From: Cacajao melanocephalus | Lineage: Eukaryota > Chordata > Mammalia > Primates > Pitheciidae | NCBI GenBank assembly: GCA_963573385.1 | Contig: CAUYLG010051167.1 | Coordinates: forward strand, 1-64,000 | Reading direction: 5' to 3' | DNA: 64,000 nt | Shown here: positions 12,919-24,310 of the stretch, in pieces | Position numbering within the stretch: the stretch's first letter is position 1 | Layout: the number at the start of each line of letters is the position of its first letter | Made by a program: the position numbers and the translations under genes | Notes under the pieces: model-generated | What the model was told of the DNA's origin: nothing | The model's database searches: none | The model's input: only the letters and a program-made list of their open reading frames with translations

Positions 12919-12971
12919 GATACTCCGTGAAAAATGTCTCCCAAAAGGATATTCCGTGAAAAATGTCTCCC
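12919..12971. repeat. 29-bp tandem duplication
   Basis: Two copies of a 24-bp core at 12919 and 12948 (GATACTCCGTG / GATATTCCGTG, then AAAAATGTCTCCC) differ at one base. Confidence 0.8.
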
Positions 12972-13284
12972 TCTCTCCTGTTTCAGTCCCAGTCCTCTTC
13001 TTTAGAGGAAACTTATTAATGAGACTTTTTGTGTGTCTGTCTAGAGCTTATATGCATTTACAAACATGTACACATACATGCATTTTTACCCCTTTCCACA
13101 AAAATGGTTGGACTGCTCTTAAGCTTGAATGAACAGTGGAAGAAGACAATATTCAGAAGAGAATGCATTATCAAAGAAAATGCTTGGAAGGAACCAATAG
13201 AGAGGCAGGGAGGTTTCTAATCTGGGCAACCATGCCTCAGACCTCCAGGAACCTTTGAATTGGGTGCAATTTTTTTTGTGTATT

Positions 13285-13575
13285 TTATTGTTGTTGAGGC
13301 AGGGTCTCACTTTCTTGCCTAGGGGGAAGTGCAGTGGTGCAATCACCGCTCACTCAGTCTTGACCTCTTGGGCTCAGGTGATCCTCCCATCTCAGCCTCC
13401 TGAGTAGCTGGGGCTACAGGTGCAGGCTACCACTCCTGGCTGATTTTTTGCATTTCTTTGTAGTGACGGTTTTGCCATGTTGCCCAGGCTGGTCTCAAAC
13501 TCGTGGGCTCAACTGATCCACCTGCCTTGGCCTCCAAAGTGCTAGGATTACAGGAGTGAGCCACTACCTCCAGCC
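13285..13575 (-). mobile_element. Alu, antisense, diverged
   Basis: Runs from GAGGCAGGGTCTCACTTTC to CACTACCTCCAGCC. Several substitutions and a small deletion indicate an old copy. Confidence 0.9.
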
Positions 13576-14599
13576 CTGTATACATTTTTCTAAGAAAGCT
13601 TATTTTCATCAAATTCTCAATGGAATCTGTAACTGAAAAATAAACACTTGTTTTTTTAAATCAGGAAAGGAGCTTGGCAGAAGATGTGAGGGAGTAGGTG
13701 AAGAGCCAGGTCACTTGCTGCAGCTCAGATTAGGCATTTGTTTGCCTATGGATTTTTCAGTTACTGAAGTTAATGCCTTACTGGGCTGACTTATTTCTGC
13801 CTAAGGCACTTCATGGACAGTTCATCACCATCAGAGCCCCGTGGTAGGACCATTGTGGTTACCAGCTCCTGGTAGGGCATAGTGTGGTAAGAACTGCCTC
13901 TTGGCAGTTCTACCTTCCTAGGATTCCTCCATCCAAATGAAAAACAAAGGCTTCATTTATTCCACCAACGTTCCTGACCTATGGAGAAAGTAAAATTATT
14001 TCCAAAGATACTGATACTCTTTTTGTCAGTTGTTAGTCTTGCTCAACGGAGTGCCTTCTGCTCTCTGTAGATAAAGTTGGGGGCAGGGAAGGGGAATGAA
14101 TAGGTTATAGGTGATAAGTCTAGCATTTCTAGACCCTAAAGTCCCTCCAAGGGATAAGTGTGGGCCACTGTTGAGTGCAGGTTTCTATTTGATACTGAAA
14201 TTAAAAATAGAAGTGAGGAGCAAGTAGCTGCTATAGTATGATTATTTTGATGTTGATGATGATGATGATCTAGATATATGGTGCCTGTGGAGACAGAACT
14301 GGACAGGTTCTAAATCTCTTGAAAATAGGATTGACTGGTTTTGCTGATGAATTGTGTGTAGAGCATAACAGAAAAAGAGTACTTAAAGGTGAGTTATTGG
14401 TTTTTAGATTAAGTGGGTAGATTGAGGTGCCATTTATTGCGGTAGCTTTAGGGAAATAATTTATATGAGTAAATAAAATCAATTTTGAATATTCAGAGTT
14501 TGAGATGGTATACAAAAACCAGAAGGAAAAGCTTTCCATATGGAGGGGGTAGCCAATGTTAATTCCCTAAGGAAGGATGCGCTCATGAAGACAAAAAGG

Positions 14600-14870
14600 T
14601 CAGGTTGGCTGGAGTTTAGTGAGTGGGGGAGGAGTACTAGGTGAGGTTAAAGTAGGCAAGCCTGGTCAAAGCAGTCATAGGGCTGTGCCAGCCAGCATAA
14701 GGAATAGTATAGAATGCTGTTTGAGGGGGTTATGTAGCGGGAATACGACTGCTTTGACTGTGTGTGGAAAATGTAGATACAAAGGTGGAAGTCAGAGGCC
14801 AGTTAGGAAGCTGTTTTGTTTGTCTAGGTGGGGATGATGGTGACTTGGACAGTACTGGTTTAATGAATGA
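14600..14870 (-). mobile_element. L2 fragment, antisense
   Basis: Contains the reversed-L2 signature AGGCCAGTTAGGAAGCTG followed by GGGGATGATGGTGACTTGGA. Confidence 0.6.
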
Positions 14871-15854
14871 ATAAAGGAAGAAAAGGTAAGATGTAGCAAA
14901 GGATACTAGAACGAATTTATATTAATCTTGTTCAAATAACTGCTAATTTTATATATAGAAATAGTTCTAATGAATGAATACATAAAGGATATTTAGCTGA
15001 TAAATAATCTTTAGCTAATGAAGATAATCAGAAGGTTATTAGCTATTAATAGTACTGTTCCATTTGAGTCATGTAGACATTGATTGACTAGAGATTGCTA
15101 GGAAGCAAAGAGTGAAGAGAAGAATGTTAGCCATGTTAGCAAATAGGTCTGCTGATGGAAATGATTTGTTCAGTATATTAGCTTGATCATATTATAAACG
15201 GGTGCTTCAAATGTGTTTAAGTGTGTGACAGAACTTTTTGAGAGGGTCTGGATTTGCTAATAATGAAGGTAGATTCGGAGACAGAGTTGTCCATGGTATG
15301 TATGGCTTTAACAAGATTTGTTTTGTATGCCCAGGTGTTCTGTTGACAACCAAGGTCTATTTTTCTAACTTTTATAGGTCCTGAAGAGTTAACCTAACTT
15401 GTAGACTCCAGGTCAGCAACAGAATTAGGCCCTACAGCAAACCATTTGTGTCACTGTTTCCATAGTTCTCCCAAAGATGTGTATATAGCTCATGCCAACT
15501 GAGAAGTAAAGGAGATTATTAATTCCGTATAGTAACTGTCTGAGTAGGTTCTAGGATATTTCGTTGAAACTTTCTGGCATCTTTGGTGATGTCTGTTAAT
15601 GACCTTACATTAACTAAAGCTCCAATAAGTTATTTTTTAAGCAGAACTCTTGAAAACTTTGTTTTCAGTCCTTCATTCTTCTGTTAACAGGTGTAGTCCT
15701 TTTTAATGAGCTCAAAGTGTAATCCATCCAGTCTATGAATATTTTAATATGCCATTAATCTCCTTTAAAAAAATCTTGTTCTCAACTTAGGATATTAGAC
15801 TAAGTGGATTTTCTGCGTAAACACTGATACCAGATAATATTTTTACTTTTTGTA

Positions 15855-15960
15855 AAAGCCTGTGAAGGTGCACAAATTAGTTAATATAGAAATCACTGAA
15901 TTGTACATTTTAAAATGATGAGTTTTATGGTTTGTGAATTATATTAAAATCTTATGAAGA
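15855..15960 (+). mobile_element. Old L1 3' end
   Basis: The block CACTGAATTGTACATTTTAA then GATGAGTTTTATGGTTTGTG and AATTATATTAAAATC resembles the 3' terminus of old mammalian L1 families. Confidence 0.5.
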
Positions 15961-16369
15961 ATTGTAAGGCACTTCCATTGTTGGCATTTGATTTTGTGGA
16001 AGGACATTCACTATGGGCTACTGTATATATTCTGGAGCAAATCTGCAATTACTTTTTGAGGATAGCCTTGATTTGACCTAAAGGTATCACTCAGGCACAC
16101 TTTTGTTTGAATGAGGGGATAGGTTTGTTTCTGGGAAAACTTAACGGTAAATTTCTAAATTTCAATAGCATGTTCAATAACCTGCTTATATGAAAGAAAT
16201 AGATGCTATTTATTTAGAATTTGTACCAACATGACTATAAACTATAAACTTGTTTTACTAAAGGCCGATTTTTTTTCTTTTTCTTTTTTATGACTATATA
16301 TTGATGGTCCAGTCAGTGCCTGGCACGTATTAGGCACTCAGTATTTGTTCAATGAGCAACTGAATGAAA

Positions 16370-16500
16370 GCTGCATTTGTAGCAGCAGCAGCAGCAGCAA
16401 CATAACGTGCATTATCTTATTTGATTTTTATAAGAATCCTATGCAATAGCAATTATTATTCTCATTTCCAGATGAGGAAAGTGACCTTATAGTCTCTGCT
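16370..16500 (-). mobile_element. MIR, antisense, with (CAG) run
   Basis: The order ATTATCTTATTTGATTTTTA, TATGCAATAGCAATTATTAT, CCAGATGAGGAAAGTGACC is that of a reversed MIR. An AGC repeat of six units (16381-16398) precedes it, and a short L2/MIR-like 3' end (TGCCTGGCACGTATTAGGCA) lies at 16318-16337. Confidence 0.5.
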
Positions 16501-16632
16501 TCTCAAATTGGGGCATGAGTATCTTTTGGGGAGTGTGTGGTACATGCAAAAACCACAGAATTAACATGACACTTGAATAATATTTGGAAATGTCAGTTTT
16601 ATTTGAACATTTTGGGTAGGTAGAGCAACATT

Positions 16633-16665
16633 TTTACCTTAAACATGGCTAATGTTTAAGGTAAA
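16633..16665. repeat. Perfect 14-bp hairpin
   Basis: TTTACCTTAAACAT (16633-16646), loop GGCTA, then its exact reverse complement (16652-16665). Not part of any repeat I recognise. Confidence 0.9.
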
Positions 16666-19472
16666 GGGCAAAATTTGCATGAATTTTAAAGATAAAATGA
16701 GTTCACTAGGCTTGGGCCCTAGAATATGTACAACTTGAACTGTCATACAGCTTTATTTCAAAGCACTGACTGAAAAAAACTGGTATTTACAATATAGTAT
16801 AGTGTAAGTCCCTGGTGTTCAAACTATGCTATGTGGAGGCTTTACATGATACACATAGACATGGATGGTTTTAAAAGAATCCGTTTTGATATCTTTAAAT
16901 TCCATATACACTCTTTCCTTCAACTGATCTGAGAATGTAACCTGTGATAGAAGTACACGTTGTTTTTCTGTAATTCTCCTTTATAGTCAACCTCCCATTT
17001 ACAGAACAGGATACTTCTCACTTGTATGCAGTATTGCCATGGTCCAAAATGATGGATATCTCATAAAGGGACACTGAGATACTGGATTGAGAACATGAAT
17101 GACTCAGTTCTTTCCACAAGTACAGTTTTTGCTTTCTACAAAATTTAGAGGAATTTATGTAGATGTGGACTGATTTTTTAAATTTTTTGATGGTTCACTG
17201 TTACATTCTATCATATAACTCAAAGGGAGTTCAGAGAATTTGAATGACATGGAATAAAATTCATTCTATCTACTCATTTATGTGAACAAGGTTTCTTAGT
17301 GCTACATCTATAAAAAAGGAAGAATAGGAGTAGATGCTATACCTTGTCCCATTCTAGCAATTACTAATACGCACTTGAGAATATAAAACTATTTTAAAAA
17401 TTCTTTTCATTAAGTTATATGTATATACACACACACAATAAATTTCTTTTATATGTAATTATATATTGTAATGGTTTATTTTGGTCACTTATATACTAAT
17501 AATTGTAATAAACCAGAAGAAATTTGTTGTTTTATCACCAAGAGCTTTATGGTCACAGAAAGTTAAGTAATTTCATGATATGTAAATGATGAGTGAAAGA
17601 GTATCAAGTTTAAAATGGAAAATAACTTTGGAAATGGAATTATTCAAAGAGCAAAGAGAGTGAAAATTTATAACCATTGAAGAGTTTGTTCATATATACA
17701 TAGGTAATGGTGGGTGTCTTTAGATTCTGTTAGAGGTAACAGTTTATTATTAAAGTATTGGCATTTGAATTGCTTCTGGTAAGTGCATCCTTTGCAACTG
17801 ATTACATTAAAATATGAAATATTCTTGCTGACTTTAAAATGCAGGTGGGGTATATTTTCATATTTCTCGTAAGGGGTAGAAATACAAAAATATTTGACAA
17901 CCACTGGCTTATGATACGTGTTCTTCATTTACCTCTTTAGGTATTCTCTTGTATCCTTCATCATGTGAGATCACTGTTAAGGTTACACAATAATTAGACC
18001 CTTTCAGACTCACCTTTACTGAGTTGTTCTTTAAGTCTTATGTTCTTGGTTTTTATGGAAAGTCACTGAAAAAAGAAAAGGCATTTGAAATCTGCTTAAA
18101 ATTTGTTGTGAAGTTGAGTGCCTTTATTAATTTCCTTCTAGATTTAATACCTGGACATTTTTTGTTTTCCTCATTATTTGGTATGCGTCCTCCTTTCTGA
18201 CCCTGATATCTGTATAATTCAATGTTTCTCTTTTTGCTCAGGCCCCTTGAACATTCAGATCCACATTTCATACTCGGCTCTAGTATCACTATTGATCTTT
18301 TCAAAAGGATATCTGTTTTTTCCTTGTCCTTGATTTTCTGTTTTTAAAAATTAATTTTTATTGTGTATTTGTCCTTTGGGAGTGTACAAAAGATATATCT
18401 CAGATACTTATTGGAAAGATGGGAAGTAAAATTTTTAAGTGTAAGAAAGATTTATCTTTATATTCCTCCCTGCAACTAGGGGAATAAAATAGATCCTCAA
18501 GAAAAATATTTTCAACCTAATACATTATTATGAAATTTACTAAAATTTGATTTCAGGGATAGTCTGTACATAGATTTGTCAAAGGGTGGAAACTTAGTTC
18601 TGATATTGGAATGTGTTTGCCAGTTTAATTTTTTAACAAAGAATTTCTGCTTCACTTTTTCTTATATTGAAAGGGAAGCTTGCATGTACATCAACAGCTT
18701 TAATCTTATCCCATAAAAAAGGGTTTGGCATTTAACTTTGAAGTTGATGGTAGATTGGTTCTTTCGATTCTAAACTGTAGAAAAACTCCAGACACACAAC
18801 TGGGCATAAATTAATAGTGACTCAGGGCAGTCCTCGGGGTAGAGGTAATAGAATTTATTGTTTCTGTGACAGTTTCTGGGAAAACTAGTTAGTCTAGCTT
18901 TACAGATTACTTAAGTCATGTGATATTGTTTTAGAATACTAAATTAAAGACATTTTGTTTTCTGTCGTCAGAGCTTCTAGGCCAGCTAAAAGGAGAAAAA
19001 ATATTAAAAACCAAAATAAGATTGAAGAATAATGCAGCACAATTTGGATAATGTCCCATTCTGTGCCGATGGGGAATGAACTGTCTTATTGGACAGTGGA
19101 AGTTAATTGTATATCTTGAATATTTCAGCCAGGTTTTTCTTTTAATTTTTTTTATTGCACAAAAACATAAGTTAATGGAAAAACATCCATCTTACCAGTG
19201 TAGCATCAGTAGCATCAATATTGTAGCATCAATAGTTTGACATATTCCATGCTTCCTCCCAGTCTTTATGGATTCAGGATTCATAGTTTAGAACAGCTTA
19301 GAGTAGTTCCTGCTGCCTCCTGTCATCCTTGGTAACAATGAGAATTTCACAGGCTTGAATATGTTTACTCATGCAGACAGTTGCAAATACTTCTGTGTGT
19401 CTACTGAAGTAGACAGGTAATGCCACCTTTGTTCTAATACCAGCAGAGTATATCATTCTTTGTCAAAGAACA

Positions 19473-19808
<336 letters not shown>

Positions 19809-19934
19809 CTAATTAGTGACAAGGAGTTCCCTATAAGCATTTATGTGTGAAGCTGCTTTAGGATTGAATATTGTCTGCTGTCTTTAATAGGTTGGGTGAC
19901 TTCATTTAGGGCCTCCAGATAGTCTAGATGTCAT

Positions 19935-20035
19935 AAATCAGAGGTGTTCGAACTTTCTTTGCATCACAGAATGACCAGGAGAGCATTTAAAATGCGTATC
20001 CCTGAGCCTCACACTTTGTAGAGTTGGCAACCTAA
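19935..20035. mobile_element. MER5-type DNA transposon fragment
   Basis: The AGGTGTTCGAACTTTCTTTG - CATCACAGAATGACC start followed by CTGAGCCTCAC matches the left part of a MER5-like hAT element. Confidence 0.5.
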
Positions 20036-20667
20036 GTGGTTACTTTGCAGCTTGTTGCCAGATTTGCACATTATATATTTTTTGAAAATCCATAAAGATA
20101 AAGCCAAATACCTGAGAAATAATACTGTTAGAGTCATTTGAGATGAGCATAGTTTTTAAAGATAAGCAGAGACATTGGGAGAAAGAATGAGAAAAAGGAA
20201 TGACAAGATTGCCCAATACAAACATAGAGGAGGGCTGTGTTGTGTGGGGAGGGGTAGAGGTGAGGACGCATAGTGGATCTAAATAATATTGTAATTGTAA
20301 CAATTGTCAGATTATTGTGAGGCTTACCTTTCCAGGCATGCTAATATTCTTTCAGTAGAGTTCACAAACTCAGTGCCTACAGGCCCAGACAGGTAATGCA
20401 AATGTGAATTGTTGAGGAATGTTGCAACAGTAGACCCTGAGGCCACTAGTGGACAGCCATTACAATCAGTCACAGCCTATTGTTGCCAAACCAAGTCCAT
20501 GTTTCTAGATCTTTCAGTTTTTAAAAGAAACTAGAATTCTGGATTTTATATGAAGACTCTAGATTTTTAGGTGCTGACTTAATTTATTAAAGGCACTAAA
20601 AACTGAACACCCATCTCTGGGTTGGGCTTGATCCACCTGCCACCAATTTGCAATCTTTGTTTTAGAG

Positions 20668-20862
20668 CTGCGTTTCTCCAGGTGTGGTCCCTGGATTAGC
20701 AGCATCAGTATCACCTGAGACCTTAATAGAAACACAGATTCCTGGGCTCTATCTCAGACCTGCCGAATGCCCAGTGCTAGGGGTGAGACTCAGTCATCTG
20801 TGTTTTAACAAGCCCTCTGGGTGATTCTGAAGCATGCTTATGCTTGAGAACCACTGTTTTGG
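20668..20862. mobile_element. MER5A-type DNA transposon
   Basis: About 190 bp with CATCAGTATCACCTGAGACC, CAGATTCCTGGGCTC, TTTTAACAAGCCCTCTGGGT and the terminal TTGAGAACCACTG of this hAT-Charlie family. Confidence 0.82.
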
Positions 20863-21226
20863 AGCATGGAAGCTGACATTACAATTTCTATGTGGGGTTA
20901 GTAGTAAAGATAGAAGTTCATCAAATATTCTGTAAATTTATCAAGTATATTTCTGTATCAAAAATTATCAAATCTGTTTTGTTTTCAGGTATATATAACT
21001 TTTCATCTTTTTTGCCAGAATCAGAACACACAATAATTGTGTTTTTTCCCTTTTCTTTATTATTAAGAGTATTGCAAATGAACTTAATAGCAGTTCTGTG
21101 CCACATTTTGACCTCACTGGAACATATCTTAAACTTTATTTATTGGTTGATTAAAACTAGATAAATAAGTGATGTGGCTTTCAGCTTCGATGTTATGTCT
21201 CCTTTAAAAATATTAAGTATAATATT

Positions 21227-21806
21227 CAGTAAGTCCTCACTTAATGTTGATAGGTTCTTGGAAATTGACTTTCAGCCAAATGATGTATAATGAAACCTAT
21301 TTACTCTAGGCTAATTGATACAAACAAAAATTAAGTTCCCGTGGCATATTTCTGGTCACAAAAACATCTCAAACTTCTAAATAAAGACCAAAACACTTCT
21401 AATGATAAATATTGAAATAATGTGAGCTTTATGCACATTTAAGAAAGATTAATATAAAAAGATTATTCACCCACTGATTCCAGTTCAGGGTCGTGGGTGG
21501 CCAGAGCCTCTTTCAGCAACTCAGGGTATGAGGCAGGACCCCACCCTGGACAGGACCCCATCCCATTACAGGTCACACTCATACTTGCTCAAGCTGGGAC
21601 CATGGGGATGCACCACTGAACGTGAAGTGCATTCACCTTCAGGAGGTGAGAGGAAACAGGAGTACGTAGAGAAAACCCAAACAGTCCTGGGAAGAACATG
21701 CTAACTTCACACAGATGGGCTTAGGCTGGGAATGGATTATTTTTTTTCTCATCATTGTTATAACAAAATGACATTGAACAAAACAACATTATTCAAAGAC
21801 CTATGA
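21227..21806. mobile_element. Ancient DNA transposon with terminal inverted repeats
   Basis: About 580 bp. The first bases CAGTAAGTCCTCACTTAATG and the last (ending AACATTATTCAAAGACCTAT) are imperfect inverted repeats, and the sub-terminal stretches on both sides also pair. Inside lie a GC-richer block (21480-21720) and a block reading GAGAAAACCCAAACAGTC. I recognise it as an old interspersed family but cannot name it with confidence. Confidence 0.7.
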
Positions 21807-22054
21807 TATATTAAGAATAAGGAATACTTCCTTATCATGTTTTCTAAATTGAGTTCTGTTTGCTGGAATTAGAATTTCCATTTCTACTTACCTACTTTTA
21901 TATAAAAGAGGTTAATTTATGTGGTTTTATGTAAGTCTGGCCTCCTAACTGCTGATCAAGTTGTTTATGTTTTAATGTCCAAGTATATCAGTATATTCCT
22001 CCATTTGCAGAATGTGGAAATGATTGCTATTCTGATTGTTATCCTTAAAGTTCT

Positions 22055-22387
<333 letters not shown>

Positions 22388-22660
22388 TCATTTAAAAGTT
22401 TTTAGTACCTTGCTAATCAGATATGAACTTTATGTAGAGAATTTTCTTGCACTTAAGAGTATACAAAAAGCTTTTTATTTATTTTGAGGAAACTCCATGC
22501 ATATATTACATATTAAGTGCTTTAAATGCACTTTGGAGTATTTAAAATGCTGCAATCGACAGAGAAGTTTGGAATAATGTGATTTAAAGTAATAGATTTT
22601 TGAACTAGAAGTCATCTGATTATGTTATTACTTTAAATAAAAATACTTTTATATTCACAG

Positions 22661-22798
22661 GGTAAACCAGACTTGAATACAACATTGCCAATTAGACAAA
22701 CAGCATCAATTTTCAAACAACCAGTAACCAAAGTCACAAATCATCCTAGTAATAAAGTGAAATCAGACCCACAACGAATGAATGAACAGCCACGTCAG
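22661..22798 (+). CDS. MBD2: MBD2 exon 3: start of the disordered NuRD linker
   Basis: The exon is 138 nt, exactly 46 codons, phase 0 at both ends, residues 235-280. The peptide begins GKPDLNTTLPIRQTASIF and ends RMNEQPRQ. It is rich in Lys, Asn, Pro, Gln and Thr with little hydrophobic core, fitting the intrinsically disordered region between the methyl-CpG-binding domain and the coiled coil. In the full-length form this linker contributes to recruiting the NuRD deacetylase core. The acceptor is TATTCACAG|GG and the donor CAG|GTAAGG, a strong site. Skipping this exon would keep frame. The short isoform replaces exon 3 and everything after it with the L2-derived exon. Confidence 0.97.
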
Positions 22799-23832
22799 GT
22801 AAGGATCTAATTCATTCTCCAATCTTATTTTTCAGAAAAATACTGGTATTTTTACCAGACATAATTCGAATAAATTCTGGTTAAAATGGAGCATATTTGG
22901 AAAGAAAATTGTTTTATGTCATTGGCTATTACATGAATGCTGGAGTATGCAAAATTTAGGCTAAATGTTTTAAGAAAAAATATAAGTTAATTAAGAATGA
23001 ATCTAATTAATATTATGGACTAAATTTTTAGGCTTTTCGTGTGGTCATATACATCAGACTTGGTTCTGCCAATCTTAGTTTTTTAAAGATTATCTTTCCA
23101 AGGATAATATTTCATAGAAGAATAAAGCATGTAGTTTGTGTTGCTTAGTTTAAAAATATTTCTATTATTTGGAAGCTAAAACTACTTTTTATTCTGATTT
23201 CTTATTTCGTGAAATCTGTCCCACCCCTTTTGAAAAACAGAATTAGATAAACTTTGTCAATATGGTATATTGTCCTGTGACTTCCATTTTTGTACAAATT
23301 CAAGTAATTTTTCTCTTTCTTTATTGCTTCAAGTTGTATTCCACCAGAATCTTTTCTTAGAAAAAAAAGCATTACATGAAAGGCCTCCCTGCTGCCTAAT
23401 AATGCCATATAGCCCGGGGAGGGAGACTGGACAAAATGCTTAAACCTTCCAAGTAATCTTGCTTATTCACTCCCTAATTGTGGTCATAAAGCCTAGGTAG
23501 TTCATGAATTTTTAGTAGCAATTGGGGTGAGGGAGTGGAGGGAGAAACATCTGTGCATTTTTTTTCTCTCCTTTCTCTGCCTCCTCCCACCTGAGTCCAC
23601 CTAAGGATTAGAAACGCTGATTTACCTACGACGATTATCTTTTGCTCTCATATTCCCCTTTTAGATGTCTCACTCCACCTTTTCATTTGAATTTTGTTTT
23701 TCACTAGTCCTTCAAGTGTCTCATCTCCAGACTTCATAAAGGATTGGGCCAAAACTTTCAGACAGTTGCTCTAGAAGAAACTACATAAAGAAATTCAGTT
23801 CCCACATCCTCTGTAGTGTTTTTTCCTCTTCA

Positions 23833-24310
23833 GGTGAGCCAGGAAAACAGAAGATATTTGGAGCCACATTGGATCAGCATCTTGCTATAGATGTCTCAAG
23901 ATTTGAAGTTCTAAACTTGCTTTACTGTTGGTCCCCAAGAGATTCAACAGGGGCCATGTAAGTGTATCACATCCAACATAAAAGATGCGTACCTGCATGT
24001 GCCTTTAGGCTCTTGTCACCACTTAGGTTTTCTTTGGGCCATTCAGCTTTCTGTGTGAGGCTTTTCCCTTCTGTTTTACTACCACACCCAGTGATAGTCA
24101 CCAAACCACCGGAAGTTGCAGTATATTCATTACAACAGGGAAGGAATTCTACCATTCTGAACTTTGGCCACCTTGATAAAGCGGTTCCCTGGTTGTATTC
24201 TTTCTCAGATACTATCTAAAGTCTTGAACATCTTGTCCTTTGACTTTTTGGTGATTTAAAAATCATTTCCCCACAAAGGTATTTATTAATTGAAAATTTT
24301 GAAAGTATGT
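23833..24310 (+). pseudogene. Decayed reverse-transcriptase-like reading frame (DIRS-like?)
   Basis: One frame runs through about 160 codons with stops at 23959, 24217 and near 24240. In order it shows LDQHLAIDVSRFEVLNLL, then WSPRDSTGAM, then (in a +1-shifted stretch at 23972-24040) NIKDAYLHVPLG, then back in frame FSLGHSAFCVRLFPS, PHPVIVTK, VAVYSLQQG, a HLDK at 24169-24180 where a catalytic LDD would sit, and FGDLKIISPQRYLL. This order and spacing resembles the reverse-transcriptase core of tyrosine-recombinase (DIRS-type) retroelements. Catalytic residues are broken, so it is a fossil. A Gypsy-type or other retroelement origin is possible, and chance resemblance is not excluded. Confidence 0.45.
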
